In this document: positions 33,121-43,680 of the stretch, one piece after another
Numbering within the stretch: position 1 is the first letter of the stretch
Layout: every line of letters begins with the position of its first letter
From: Frankia nepalensis
GTDB lineage: Bacteria; Actinomycetota; Actinomycetes; Frankiales; Frankiaceae
Length of the DNA stretch: 64,000 nucleotides
Assembly: GCF_016786325.1 (NCBI RefSeq)
Contig: NZ_JADWYU010000094.1
Location: 697-64,696 of the forward strand
Reading direction: 5' to 3'
Translations under genes and position numbers: made by a program
Notes under the pieces: model-generated
What the model was told of the DNA's origin: nothing
Databases searched by the model: none
The model's input: the letters and a program-made list of their open reading frames with translations, nothing else

Positions 33121-33504
33121 CGGGCCTCCCATCGGGCTGACGAACCCGACTGGTGGCGTGCCACAAGACCTGTGGTGCGCGCTACCAGCCGCGACGGCCC
33201 GCGCCAGCTGGGCGGTGGGCCGCGGCCACGATCACCGGGGGCCGCCCGCCGTCGCCACCGACACCTCGGCGATGGCGTACCCGGCGACCGTGGCCGGCCG
33301 GCGCTGGGGTCGTCTCGCCCGTCATCCCGCCGTCTTGCGCTGTCGGGCCGCCGTCTTGGGATGGCTGGATCGCCGTGTTCCCGCCGTTTGGCGGACGTCT
33401 TACCGACGTCTCGGGACGGCGCGTGGTGGCGTCGTGACAGATCGGCCGAATGTCCGGATCATGGGGCCTGACCTGCTACGTCGGATTCCCCGAGGGAGGC
33501 GGCC

Positions 33505-34908
33505 ATGCCCCAGGACGACCCGCCCCGCACCCTGCTCGCCCTGCGCCTGCGCGAACGCGGCCTGACCGTCGAACGCTTCGTCAAGGAGTTCAACAAGGCC
33601 GCCCGCCGCGCCGGCCCCGACAGCCGCGACCACGCCATCTCCTACCGCCAGGCCACCCGCTGGGTCAGCGGCAACATCCCGTCCCTGCCCTACCCGGTGT
33701 CCTGCCGCGTGCTGGAAGCGATGTTCGGCGACGACGCGGCCACCCTCCTCGGCCCACCCGACGGCCCGCCGCGCGCCGGGTCTATTCCCGCAAACGGGAC
33801 GACGACAGGCCGCTTCGCGGGTGACGATGGAACCGCCCCGCCCGCCGAGGACGAGGAGGCGATCCCCACGCGCCGCCGAGACCTACTCAACGCCGGCGTC
33901 ATCGCCGCCACCGCCGCGACCGCCGCGACTGCCGGCGCCTTGGTCGACCCCGCCGCCCGCGCGGCCAGCATCTCCCGCGCCATCGCCACCTCGACACCCG
34001 ACCCGCTGACGCTCGCCCAACTCCAACACGGCATCCACCGACTCGCGACCCTTTACGCCGTCACCCCGCACGCCGAGCTCGTCGCACCGGTCGAACATGC
34101 CTGGGACGAGGCCGAGGCTCTGTTGGAAACGCGGGTATCCGGCACCGCACGCCGCGACGTCGAACTCGTTGCCGGGCAGTGGGCGTACTACCGCGGACAG
34201 CTGGCATTCGACCTGGGCGACGACCCGACCGCGCTGACGTTCCTCGTGCTTGCCGGACAGCACGCCGACGCGGTCGGCGACACCCTGCTCGCCGGGTCAG
34301 TCGCCGTCATGCGCTCGGCCGTCTCCTTCTTCGCCGGCGATTACCGGACCGCAGCCCGGCTCGCCGCGCAAAGCCAGCCCGGTGCCCACCCCTACATCGC
34401 GCCGATCCTCGCCGGCGGACTCGCCCGCGCACTCGCGCTCACCGGCGACACCGACGGCGCTCTCGACGCGCTGCGCACCATGCAGAACACGATCTGGACC
34501 GGCGAGCCGCTTCCCGGCCCTGACGCCATTGACGAGGAGGGGTGCGAGCTATTTACAGCCGTGACGCTCGGCTACCTCGGCCTCGGCAAGAAATCCGAAA
34601 AGCACGCCCGCACCGCCCTCACCCTGCTGGGCGGAAGCGGACGGCACGTCGCGCTCGCCGGCACCCATCTCGCGCTCGCCCGCGCGTTCCTCCGCCGGAG
34701 CAAACCCGAACCCGAGCAGGCCGCCGGCGCGATCCAGGACGCACTGGCCGTCGCCGCCGGCAAAGACCACGGCGCCACCACCCACCGCGCCGCCGCGATC
34801 TGGCGCCACCTCCACGCCAACCCTGGCTGGACACACCTTCCGGCCGTCCGCGACCTTGCCGACCAACTCCCCGCCGGCCGTGCACTATCCCCGGGCGACG
34901 TCATCTGA
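33505..34908 (+). CDS. HTH-TPR transcriptional regulator
   Basis: 467 residues. GGGAGG precedes ATG 33505 by six bases. The N-terminal 75 residues (LALRLRERGLTVERFVKEFN, ISYRQATRWVSGNIPSLPYP) form a helix-turn-helix of the type found in actinomycete TPR regulators. A Pro/Ala-rich linker with a hydrophobic stretch follows (RRRDLLNAGVIAATAATAAT). Then come helical repeats (YYRGQLAFDLGDDPTALTFL, VTLGYLGLGKKSEKHARTAL, LALARAFLRRSKPEPEQAAG). Part of this gene is duplicated at 23.9 kb. It is the nearest regulator gene upstream of the defence operon and on the same strand, so it may control it. Confidence 0.75.
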   Translation: MPQDDPPRTLLALRLRERGLTVERFVKEFNKAARRAGPDSRDHAISYRQATRWVSGNIPSLPYPVSCRVLEAMFGDDAATLLGPPDGPPRAGSIPANGTTTGRFAGDDGTAPPAEDEEAIPTRRRDLLNAGVIAATAATAATAGALVDPAARAASISRAIATSTPDPLTLAQLQHGIHRLATLYAVTPHAELVAPVEHAWDEAEALLETRVSGTARRDVELVAGQWAYYRGQLAFDLGDDPTALTFLVLAGQHADAVGDTLLAGSVAVMRSAVSFFAGDYRTAARLAAQSQPGAHPYIAPILAGGLARALALTGDTDGALDALRTMQNTIWTGEPLPGPDAIDEEGCELFTAVTLGYLGLGKKSEKHARTALTLLGGSGRHVALAGTHLALARAFLRRSKPEPEQAAGAIQDALAVAAGKDHGATTHRAAAIWRHLHANPGWTHLPAVRDLADQLPAGRALSPGDVI

Positions 34909-35434
34909 CCGGCGCCGAGCTGAACGTTGAAGGCCACCGGCGAGGCGAACCGCCAGCCCGACGGGAACTACGTATCGAGATAGCCCCCTTTGAACATTCG
35001 ACGTCGACTCTCGTGACGTCCAGTCCGCGTGCTGGCCGGCGCCGTTGCGGCGCCCGTAAGGGCTGGCTGTGGCGACGGCGGCGGCGCCTGCGTCGGCTGC
35101 CGAGGGCCTCCCGCCGCGCCGACACACAGGGGATCATCGAGAACGTCGACGGCCCCGGCGATCGGGCTGAACGACCTGACGCCAGTGAGCGAGACCCGGG
35201 TCGGACGCGGAGGCCCGGCCGCTGCACCAGCGGGCGGTGGCGCTCGCTGAGGCGGTCTCCGGCCCGGACCGCCCGAGTCGGCGTGCCAATCATGCCATCG
35301 GCGATGATCGCAGAGATGTCGTGCCATCGGAGTCATAGCGTTGGCACTCCCTGGATACGGACGCATATGGATCTGTCGGTGCGGCGCACTACTGTGTGGT
35401 CCACATCGGGGTGGGATGGTTCGGGGGTGCGCTG
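34909..35434. other. Intergenic region before the defence operon
   Basis: 526 bp with no convincing gene on either strand. The last 150 bp is likely the operon promoter. A cluster of short repeats occupies 35289-35330: xxxATG triplets in 12-bp steps at 35289 (ATCATG), 35301 (GCGATG) and 35313 (GAGATG), and a direct 9-bp repeat TGCCATCGG at 35293 and 35322. It resembles the iteron hexamers but is degenerate. Confidence 0.4.
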
Positions 35435-38400
35435 GTGGACGTGTTCGCGGTCCGTGAGCGGCTGGTGCGGGACTATGAGGAGTTTGTCCGGGGATTCCTG
35501 ACGATCCGTGACAGCCGGATCCGTCAGCATGTCGAGGACGCGGTCCGTGGTGGGTTGCTGTGGCCGGAGGCATGGCTGTCGTTGAACCCAGCGTTCGAGC
35601 CGGGCGGCGAGATCGCCGACCTTGCCAGCCCCAGCGGCTCGGGCCCGGATGCGGGGGTCCTGCACGCGGGTTGCGTGGACATCTTCCAGATCCATGGCAA
35701 GCCGATCCGGCTGCACCGCCACCAGCGTGACGCGCTGGAGCTGGCCCGGGCCGAGAAGAGCTACGTGGTCACGACGGGGACCGGCTCGGGTAAGAGCCTG
35801 ACGTACCTCGTGCCGATCGTGGACCACGTGCTGAAGGTCGGCACGGGCGGCGGCCTCAAGGCGATCATCGTCTATCCGATGAACGCGCTGGCGAACTCAC
35901 AGTTCGAGGCGTTGAAGGGCTTCATCGGCCAGGACACGCGGGTGACCTGCGAGCGCTACACATCGCAGGAGAGTGAGGAAGACCGGCGGCGGATCCTGGA
36001 GAACCCGCCGGACATCCTGCTGACGAACTACGTGATGCTTGACCTGATCCTGACCCGGCCGCATGAGCGGCGCCGGCTGGTCGACAGCGCGGGCGGGCTG
36101 CGCTACCTGGTGCTCGACGAGCTGCACACTTATCGGGGTCGGCAGGGCGCCGACGTGGCGATGTTGGTGCGCCGGGTCCGGGAGGCATGTAACAGCCCGG
36201 CGGTCCGTTGCGTGGGCACGTCGGCGACGTTGTCGACCGAGGGCACGCGCGAGGAGCAGCACGCGGAGATCGCGAAGACCGCCTCCCGGCTGTTCGGCCA
36301 GGAGGTGCTGCCGAAGCATGTCGTCGACGAATCACTGCGGCGCGCGACGGCGGACCTGCCACCGGACCCCGTCGCGCTCGCCGCGGCTGTGAACCGGACC
36401 CAGCTTCCGGACGACCTGGCAGGGGATCCCCTGGCGAGCTGGGCGGAAAGCCAGTTCGGCCTCGACAAGCCGGAGAAGCCCGGGCCCGGCGATGTCTTGC
36501 CGGACGGTTCGCTGCGCCTGGTACGCCGCAAGCCCCGCACCCTGCAGCAGGTCGCCGCCGACCTCGCCGCCCTGACCTCCCGGCCGCAACAAGCTTGCGA
36601 AGAGGCGTTGCGGGCGACGCTGCTGGCGGGTAGCGATCAGCGTGACGAGTTCGACCGGCCGATGTTCGCGTTCCGGCTGCACCAGTTCGTCGGGAAGGGT
36701 GACACGGTCTACGTGTCACTGGAGGCCGAGGACGTCCGCCATGTGACGACCCGCCGGCAGCTGGTGCATCCGGAGAAGCCGGAAGCGATCCTCGTACCGC
36801 TGGTCTTCTGCCGGGAGTGCGGCCAGGAGTACCTCGAGGTCACCCACGTCGCCGGTCGGTTCAAGACGGACGGCGGGTTGAACGAGGCCGAGGACGACGA
36901 GCACGGCGGCTACCTCTACGTCTCCACCGCGAGCCCCTGGCCTCGGGGCGCCGACGCGGTCAAGGACCGGCTGCCCGAGTCGTGGCTGGACCCCGATGGG
37001 TCGCTGCCGAAGAACCGGCGCGACCAGCTGCCCGAGATCGTCCGGGTCGCGTCGGACGGTCGCCAGCTCGACGACACCGCCGGTGGCGCCGGGGAGGGGA
37101 TCACGGCCGCGTTCGTGCGGGCGCCGTTCCGGTTCTGTCTGAACCCGGGGTGCCGGGTGTCCTACGAGTCGCCCCGCCAGCAGGATTTCTCGAAGTTGTC
37201 GAGCCTGGGCTCGGAGGGCCGCAGCTCGGCGACGACGGTGCTGAGCTCCAGCCTGCTGCGGGTGTTGCGGGCTGATGAGGACTTGGACGCCGAGGCGCGC
37301 AAGCTGCTGGCGTTCACGGACAACCGGCAGGACGCGTCGCTTCAGGCGGGTCACTTCAACGACTTCGTCCAGGTGAGCCTGATCCGGGCCGCGCTCTATC
37401 GCGCCTGCGAGGCGGCGGGACCGACAGGTCTCACCCATGACGATCTGCCACGGCGGGTTGTCGAGGCGATGGCGCTGCCGCGCGAGCGGTACGCCGAAGC
37501 GCCCCGGGCAAAGGGCTCGTCGCAGCGGGAGAACGCTGACCAGGCGCTGCGCCGGGTGGTGGAGCAACGGCTCTACCTGGATCTTCAGCGTGGTGTCCGG
37601 ATCACGATGCCGAACCTGGAGCAGGCGGGGCTGCTGGTGGTCGGCTACCGCGACCTCGACGAGGCGACGGCGGACGACGACGCCTGGAAAGGCACCTCGC
37701 TGGCGGGGCTGGCGGTGTCCGTCCGGGAAAGGCTGATCAGTGTTCTGCTCGACGAGATGCGCCGTGGCCTGTCGGTGCGCACGGAGGCGCTGACGGACGA
37801 GGGTTTCGAGAAGACGCAGACCATGGCGGCCGATCATCTGAACGAGCAGTGGAGGCTGGAGGACAGCGACCGTTTCGTCGCGCCGCGGCTGCTGCCTCGG
37901 GCGAAGCGGAAGCACGAGCTGCGAGACGACCAGTACGTCTCGGGCCGGTCGGCGTATGGCCGCTACCTGCGCCGGGAATTGCACCGGTTGACGGGCCACC
38001 CGTGGTCGGTCGACGACGCCGAGGTGGAGATCGGCCGAATCCTGAAGGTCCTCTCCGATGGCGACCCGGACACGGGCGAGGACGGCTACGGCATCCTGCA
38101 CCCGGTCGCCGAATCCTCCGAACGCCGAGGCCGCAACTGGCAGGCGGGCGGCCAGGCCGGCAAGAAGGACGCCGACGGCGTCGGCTACCAGCTGAAGGCC
38201 TCCGCGCTGGTGTGGAAGGCCGGTGATGGGAAGAAGCGGGCACCGGACCCGCTGCGGATCACGACCGGCCGCGACGGCGGCCAGCCGAACCGGTACTTCG
38301 TCGAGCTCTACCAAGACCGGGCCCGCGAGTTGGCCGGGTTGTTCTCCGCCGAGCACACCGCCCAGGTGCCCGCCCCGCTCCGCGAGGAGCGGGAGCACGC

Positions 38401-40738
38401 CTTCCGAGACGCCAGACTTCCGGTGATGTTCTGCTCGCCGACCATGGAGCTGGGCGTCGACATCTCGTCGCTCAACGCCGTGATGATGCGCAACGTGCCG
38501 CCGACGCCGGCGAACTACGCCCAGCGGTCCGGCCGCGCGGGCCGGCAAAGCCAGCCGGCGTTGGTTGTCACCTACTGCACGACCGGTAGCGCGCATGACC
38601 AGTACTACTTCGCCCGGTCGCGGAAGATGGTCGCCGGGGCCGTCGCCCCGCCGCGGATCGACTTGTCGAACCAGGACCTGGTCACCTCACATGTGCAGGC
38701 GATCTGGCTGGCCGAGTGCACTGCCGAGCCGCTCGGCAATTCGCTGGTCGGCGTCTTGGAGGCCGCCGGCGACGAGCCGTCGCTGAAGTTGCTGCCCGAG
38801 GTCGTCGCGATGTTGTCCGACGAGGACGCCGCGCGGCGCGCGGCCGGCCGGGTTCGCCGGGTGCTCGCCGAGACCCCGGAGATCGTCGACGACGCGCCCT
38901 GGTACGACGAGGAATGGGTCGACCGGACGATCCGCGGGGCATTGGACAACTTCAACCAGGCTTGTGACCGGTGGCGGACGCTGTACCGCGACGCGCAGCG
39001 GGAGCTGGACGAAGCCAACCGGTTGATCAAGGATGTGACGACCTCCGGGAAGGCGCTCGCTGACGCGCACAGCCGTCACCGGGAGGCGTCGGCGCGGCTG
39101 AACCTGCTGCGGAATTCCAGCACGTCGCTCTACCAGTCGGACTTCTACACCTACCGCTACCTGGCCTCCGAGGGCTTCCTGCCCGGCTACAGCTTCCCGC
39201 GGCTGCCGGTGTCCGCCTTCATCCCCGCGAAGCGCGGCAAGCAGGTCGAGGGCGACTACCTTTCCCGCCCCCGATTCCTGGCGATCAGCGAGTTCGGCCC
39301 GGGTGCGCTGGTCTACCACGAGGGCGCCCGCTACGAAGTCACGAAGGTCGCCCGGGCACTGCGCGGCGACACCGGCGGCCAGCCGCGGCTCGACCTCGAG
39401 TCGATGAAGGTCTGCGGCAGGTGCGGCTCGTGGCATCCGTCCACCGACGACGTCTGCGTGTCGTGCGGGGACGAGCTGCCGGCGGCGATGACGAACCTGC
39501 TGCGCATGACGACGGCAAGCACCGTGCGGCGGTCGCGGATCAGCTCGGACGAGGAGGAGCGCCGCCGCCAGGGCTACGACATCCGCACCGCGGTGTCCCT
39601 GCCGGCCGACGGCGCCGACCCGCGGTTCGAGGCGCACGCGACGGCGCCGGACGGCGCGGTTCTGGCTCGGCTCCTCTACGCCGGCGCCGCCGAGCTTCGC
39701 CGGCTGAACATCGGCCTCAAGCGGCGCAGGTCGAAGGAACCAACCGGCTACCGGCTCGACGCCGCGACCGGCCGATGGGCACGGCGCAAGGACCAACCGA
39801 CCGAACCCGATGACATCACGGCCAGTGCTTCGTCCGACGCTCCGGTGCGTGGCGAGCTGGTCATCCCGTTCGTTACGGACAGGCGCAACGCGCTCGTCCT
39901 CGACTGGCAGGGTCCGATGTCGTGGAACGAGCGGGACGCGGCGCTGGCAAGCCTGCAGTACGCGCTCAAGCGGGCGATCCAAGCCGTCTACGACCTGGAG
40001 GACTCTGAGCTGGCCGCCGAGGCGCTGCCGACCGTGCGTGACCGCGAGCGCATCCTGCTCTACGAGTCGGCCGAGGGCGGCGCCGGCGTGCTGCGCCAGC
40101 TGCTGGCCGACGACGGCGCCCTCAGCACCGTCGCCCGCACCGCGCTGGACCTGCTGCACTTCGGTCTCGACGGGTCCGACAACAACGCCCCCGAGGGGGT
40201 GGACGAGCGCTGCGCAAAAGCCTGCTACGACTGCCTGCTCTCCTATGGAAACCAGCCCGAGCACGAGCTGCTTGACCGGTTCGCCGCCCGGCCTCTCCTG
40301 CTCGCCCTCGCTGACAGCTCCACCGGCCTCGCGGAACCTGCCCTGGCCCAGAGGGCTGCGCCGACGCGGCGGCCCGCGCTGACGGTTGCGCAGTCGCCTA
40401 CCGGGCCGGACGGGCCGAGCGCCGGGCTGGCTTGGGTGCCTATGGCAGCGACGGAGGCGTTCATCGACTGGCTGCGCGACCGCGGTCATCGGCTGCCTGA
40501 CGAGGTTGGCGCGCTGGTCGCCGAGGCCGATGCCCGGCTCGACCTGTGGTATCGGTCCGACTACGGCGATATCGCTGTCTTCGTCCGGCAGAGCGCCGCC
40601 GACGAGCCGGTGGACGCTGGCACGGCAGACCGGCTGGCGGCGCTCAACTGGAGTGTGATCGAGATCGGACCGGAACAGGAGTGGGCGGCGCAGGTGGCAA
40701 GGTTTCCCAGTGTCTTCGGCCCCGGAGTAGCCGCATGA
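35435..40738 (+). CDS. Giant DEAD/H-box helicase with DUF1998-like C-terminus (DrmAB/DruE-like)
   Basis: About 1,767 residues, first gene of the operon. GTG 35435 is preferred because VDVFAVRERLVRDYEEF matches the usual start of this family; in-frame GTGs at 35396 and 35411 exist. Helicase N: Walker A GTGSGKS (Lys about 120), DELH about 228-231, GTSATL about 261. A long insert follows, then helicase C: SPTMELGVDISS (about 1001) and QRSGRAGR (about 1030). There is a Cys pair set, CGRCGS…CVSCG (about 1326), and the DUF1998/MZB-type cluster CAKACYDCLLSYGNQPEHEL (about 1592). The last 100 residues (ADARLDLWYRSDYGDIAVFV) look like a degenerate nuclease fold. It combines what DISARM splits into DrmA and DrmB and is as large as Druantia DruE. 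Its stop overlaps the SNF2 gene by four bases. Confidence 0.85.
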   Translation: MDVFAVRERLVRDYEEFVRGFLTIRDSRIRQHVEDAVRGGLLWPEAWLSLNPAFEPGGEIADLASPSGSGPDAGVLHAGCVDIFQIHGKPIRLHRHQRDALELARAEKSYVVTTGTGSGKSLTYLVPIVDHVLKVGTGGGLKAIIVYPMNALANSQFEALKGFIGQDTRVTCERYTSQESEEDRRRILENPPDILLTNYVMLDLILTRPHERRRLVDSAGGLRYLVLDELHTYRGRQGADVAMLVRRVREACNSPAVRCVGTSATLSTEGTREEQHAEIAKTASRLFGQEVLPKHVVDESLRRATADLPPDPVALAAAVNRTQLPDDLAGDPLASWAESQFGLDKPEKPGPGDVLPDGSLRLVRRKPRTLQQVAADLAALTSRPQQACEEALRATLLAGSDQRDEFDRPMFAFRLHQFVGKGDTVYVSLEAEDVRHVTTRRQLVHPEKPEAILVPLVFCRECGQEYLEVTHVAGRFKTDGGLNEAEDDEHGGYLYVSTASPWPRGADAVKDRLPESWLDPDGSLPKNRRDQLPEIVRVASDGRQLDDTAGGAGEGITAAFVRAPFRFCLNPGCRVSYESPRQQDFSKLSSLGSEGRSSATTVLSSSLLRVLRADEDLDAEARKLLAFTDNRQDASLQAGHFNDFVQVSLIRAALYRACEAAGPTGLTHDDLPRRVVEAMALPRERYAEAPRAKGSSQRENADQALRRVVEQRLYLDLQRGVRITMPNLEQAGLLVVGYRDLDEATADDDAWKGTSLAGLAVSVRERLISVLLDEMRRGLSVRTEALTDEGFEKTQTMAADHLNEQWRLEDSDRFVAPRLLPRAKRKHELRDDQYVSGRSAYGRYLRRELHRLTGHPWSVDDAEVEIGRILKVLSDGDPDTGEDGYGILHPVAESSERRGRNWQAGGQAGKKDADGVGYQLKASALVWKAGDGKKRAPDPLRITTGRDGGQPNRYFVELYQDRARELAGLFSAEHTAQVPAPLREEREHAFRDARLPVMFCSPTMELGVDISSLNAVMMRNVPPTPANYAQRSGRAGRQSQPALVVTYCTTGSAHDQYYFARSRKMVAGAVAPPRIDLSNQDLVTSHVQAIWLAECTAEPLGNSLVGVLEAAGDEPSLKLLPEVVAMLSDEDAARRAAGRVRRVLAETPEIVDDAPWYDEEWVDRTIRGALDNFNQACDRWRTLYRDAQRELDEANRLIKDVTTSGKALADAHSRHREASARLNLLRNSSTSLYQSDFYTYRYLASEGFLPGYSFPRLPVSAFIPAKRGKQVEGDYLSRPRFLAISEFGPGALVYHEGARYEVTKVARALRGDTGGQPRLDLESMKVCGRCGSWHPSTDDVCVSCGDELPAAMTNLLRMTTASTVRRSRISSDEEERRRQGYDIRTAVSLPADGADPRFEAHATAPDGAVLARLLYAGAAELRRLNIGLKRRRSKEPTGYRLDAATGRWARRKDQPTEPDDITASASSDAPVRGELVIPFVTDRRNALVLDWQGPMSWNERDAALASLQYALKRAIQAVYDLEDSELAAEALPTVRDRERILLYESAEGGAGVLRQLLADDGALSTVARTALDLLHFGLDGSDNNAPEGVDERCAKACYDCLLSYGNQPEHELLDRFAARPLLLALADSSTGLAEPALAQRAAPTRRPALTVAQSPTGPDGPSAGLAWVPMAATEAFIDWLRDRGHRLPDEVGALVAEADARLDLWYRSDYGDIAVFVRQSAADEPVDAGTADRLAALNWSVIEIGPEQEWAAQVARFPSVFGPGVAA

Positions 40739-43680
40739 CCACTACGGCCGAGACAGCCCCGAGCCCGTTCGCGATCGGTTCGCTGGTGCGCGCCCGTGGG
40801 CGCGAGTGGGTCGTGCTGCCAGGCACCACCGCAGAGCTGATGCTGCTGCGCCCACTGGGCGGCACCGAGGACGAGGTCGCCGGGGTGCTCCCCTCGCTGG
40901 AACCGGTCGAGGCGGCGAGGTTCCCCCGACCGGACGCGTCCGACCTGGGTGACGCCGCGAGCGCTCGGCTACTGCGCTCGGCGCTGCGCCTCGGGTTCCG
41001 CTCGTCTGGCGGCCCGTTCCGCAGCCTCGCCGGACTGGCGGTCACGCCGCGCTCCTATCAGCTGGTGCCGCTGCTGATGGCGTTGCGGATGGACACGGTC
41101 CGGCTCCTGATCGCCGATGGTGTTGGCATCGGGAAGACCGTCGAGGCGGGGCTGATCGTCGCCGAGCTGCTCGCCCAGGGCAGCGCCAGCCGGTTCACCG
41201 TGCTGTGCTCGCCGGCGCTGGCCCAGCAGTGGCATGACGAGCTCGCGGAGAAGTTCGGCCTGCGGACCACGCTGGTCCTCGCTTCGACCGCCGGCCGCCT
41301 CGAACGCGACCTGCCGCCGGGTGAGTCGCTCTTCGAGCATCACCCGTACACGATCGTCTCGACCGACTTCATCAAGTCGGCCCGCCGCCGCGACGAGTTC
41401 CTCCGCGCCTGCCCCGACCTGGTGGTCGTCGACGAGGCCCACACCTGTGTCGCCGCCGACGACGGCGCGAACGCGACTGGCCGCGCGACCCAGCAGCGCC
41501 AGGCCCTGCTCACCGGCATCGCCGCCAACCCGGAACGCCACCTGCTGCTGTTGACCGCGACCCCGCACAGCGGGAAGACGGCCGCTTTCCGCGCCCTCCT
41601 CGGACTGCTCGACCCGGCGCTGACCGACCTACCTGACGACCTGTCCGGTGACGCACGCCGCCGCGACCGGGAGCGGATCGCCCGCCACCTGATCCAGCGG
41701 CAACGCGCCGACATCCGCGAGTACCTCAAAGGCACGTCGCTCCAGGAGACGACGGAGTTCCCGGACCGGCAGACGGCCGAGGAGTCCTACCAGCTCACCG
41801 GCGCCTACCAGGACCTGTTCGACGACGTCCTCGCCTACGCCCGCGAAAGCGTCACCGACCCGTCGGGCGGCAAGGTCGCCCAGCGGGTTCGCTGGTGGTC
41901 CGTCCTCGCGCTGCTGCGCGCCCTCGCTTCGTCGCCGGCCGCCGCGGTCGAGACGTTGCGCAACCGCGGCGGGTTCGCCGACGCCGAGGACGTCGCCGAC
42001 GCCGACGCGATCGGCGAGGCGACCGTCCTCGACCTCACCGACGCGGCCTCGGTCGACGGCGCCGACACCAGCCCCGGCGCCCAGCTCGACGCCTCCAAGC
42101 GCCGCCTCGCCGAGATGACGAAGGCCGCGGAGAAGCTGTACGGGCCCAAGAACGACGCGAAACTCGCCCGCGGCATCGAGATCGTCAAGAAACTCCTTGA
42201 TGGCGGCGACGCCGTCGTCGTCTTCTGCCGTTACATCGCCACCGCCACCTACCTCGCGAACGCCCTGCGCGAGGCCAAGGGCTTCGCCGGCGTCGAGGTC
42301 GCCGCCGTTACCGGCCAGCAACCACCCGACGACCGCGCCGCCACCGTCGCCGATCTCGCCGAGCGCAGCGCTGACACGAGGAAGCGGGTGCTTGTCGCGA
42401 CCGACTGCCTGTCAGAGGGCATCAACCTTCACCAGCACTTCTCCGCCGTCGTCCACTACGACCTGTCCTGGAACCCGACCCGCCACGAACAGCGCGAGGG
42501 CCGCGTAGACCGGTTCAATCAGCCCGCTCGGGTCGTCCACGCCGTCACCTACTTCGGCGCCGACAACCCCATCGACCGGCTCGTCCTCGACGTGCTGCTC
42601 CGCCGCCACGCCGCGATCCGCCGCGACACCGGCGTCTCCGTCCCCGTCCCCGTCGACTCGGACACCGTCCTGTCAGCCGTCCTCGAAGGGCTGCTCAGTA
42701 CGAGGACCGCGCCCGGCCAAATGGAGCTGGAAGGGATCGGCGAGGCGGCCCGCGCGGACCTGCTCGCCCGCTGGACCTCAGCCGCCGAACGCGAACGACG
42801 GTCCCGCAGCCTGTTTGCCCAGGAACAGATCCGCCCCGAGGAGGTCGCCCGCGAGGTCGAGGCGATCCGAGGCAGCCTCGGTGGGCCGGACGAGGTCCGG
42901 ATGTTCACTCTCGGCGCGTTCGGGTCGCTTCGGTCTCCTGCGCACCCGCGCGGCGACGGGCGATTCAACGTGGTCACAGCCGGCCTCCCGCCGACCCTGC
43001 GCGACGAGATCAGCCGAGAAATCCTCGACGCTCGCCGTGGCCGTCCCGGCCGGCGGTCCACCAGCACGGCTGTGGACGATCTGTTGCTCACCCCGTCGCT
43101 GCCGGCCGCGCCCGGCGAGGTCGTCCTCACCCGCACCGACGCGACGGTCGAGACCCTCGCGCGCTACGTCCTCGACACCGCGCTCGACCCCGTCGGCATC
43201 GACGAGCCCGACCGCCCGGCCCGCCGCTGCGGCGTCATGGTGACCAAGGCGGTCGACAAACGCACCACTCTGCTGCTCGTCCGCTACCGGCTTCACCTCG
43301 CCCTGCCCGGCCGGGCAGGCATCCGGCCACTCGTCGCCGAGGAGGCCCGCATCCTCGCCTTCACCGGCACCCCCGCCGACCCGACCTGGCTCGACGAACA
43401 GGCCATCGCCGCCCAGCTCGACGCCCGTCCCGCCGCGAACTACCCCCGCGACCTCGCCGCCGCCGATATCAGCCGCGTGATCAACCGGCTCGACGCGGTC
43501 ACCGGCCACCTCGACGACGTCGGCGACCAGCTCGCCGCCGACCTGCTGGCGAGCCACCGCCGCGTCCGCGAAGCCGCGGGTTCGACCGGCAACCTGGTCC
43601 GCCGCGGCCTGACCGTCAAAGCCCAACGCCCCGCCGACATCCTCGGCGTCTACCTGCACCTTCCGGCGGCCCAGTCATGA
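40735..43680 (+). CDS. SNF2-family helicase (DISARM DrmD-like)
   Basis: 981 residues from ATG 40735, overlapping the upstream stop. Motifs: ADGVGIGKTVEAGLI (about 126), VVVDEAHTC (DEAH, about 232), TATPHSGK (about 275), VVFCRYIATATYLANALRE, ATDCLSEGINLHQHFS (about 557), and WNPTRHEQREGRVDRFNQ (about 586). This is the RapA/HepA-like branch of SNF2 ATPases, to which DrmD of class 1 DISARM belongs. It should translocate on duplex DNA. The C-terminal 350 residues have no catalytic motif and may bind partners. It is coupled to the next gene by a four-base overlap. Confidence 0.85.
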   Translation: MTTTAETAPSPFAIGSLVRARGREWVVLPGTTAELMLLRPLGGTEDEVAGVLPSLEPVEAARFPRPDASDLGDAASARLLRSALRLGFRSSGGPFRSLAGLAVTPRSYQLVPLLMALRMDTVRLLIADGVGIGKTVEAGLIVAELLAQGSASRFTVLCSPALAQQWHDELAEKFGLRTTLVLASTAGRLERDLPPGESLFEHHPYTIVSTDFIKSARRRDEFLRACPDLVVVDEAHTCVAADDGANATGRATQQRQALLTGIAANPERHLLLLTATPHSGKTAAFRALLGLLDPALTDLPDDLSGDARRRDRERIARHLIQRQRADIREYLKGTSLQETTEFPDRQTAEESYQLTGAYQDLFDDVLAYARESVTDPSGGKVAQRVRWWSVLALLRALASSPAAAVETLRNRGGFADAEDVADADAIGEATVLDLTDAASVDGADTSPGAQLDASKRRLAEMTKAAEKLYGPKNDAKLARGIEIVKKLLDGGDAVVVFCRYIATATYLANALREAKGFAGVEVAAVTGQQPPDDRAATVADLAERSADTRKRVLVATDCLSEGINLHQHFSAVVHYDLSWNPTRHEQREGRVDRFNQPARVVHAVTYFGADNPIDRLVLDVLLRRHAAIRRDTGVSVPVPVDSDTVLSAVLEGLLSTRTAPGQMELEGIGEAARADLLARWTSAAERERRSRSLFAQEQIRPEEVAREVEAIRGSLGGPDEVRMFTLGAFGSLRSPAHPRGDGRFNVVTAGLPPTLRDEISREILDARRGRPGRRSTSTAVDDLLLTPSLPAAPGEVVLTRTDATVETLARYVLDTALDPVGIDEPDRPARRCGVMVTKAVDKRTTLLLVRYRLHLALPGRAGIRPLVAEEARILAFTGTPADPTWLDEQAIAAQLDARPAANYPRDLAAADISRVINRLDAVTGHLDDVGDQLAADLLASHRRVREAAGSTGNLVRRGLTVKAQRPADILGVYLHLPAAQS

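Noticed and set aside
36716-38596. Long open frames on the minus strand under the helicase operon
   Set aside because: They are antisense shadows of high-GC coding sequence: Arg/Gly/Ala-rich, no domains, while the plus strand has clear helicase motifs.
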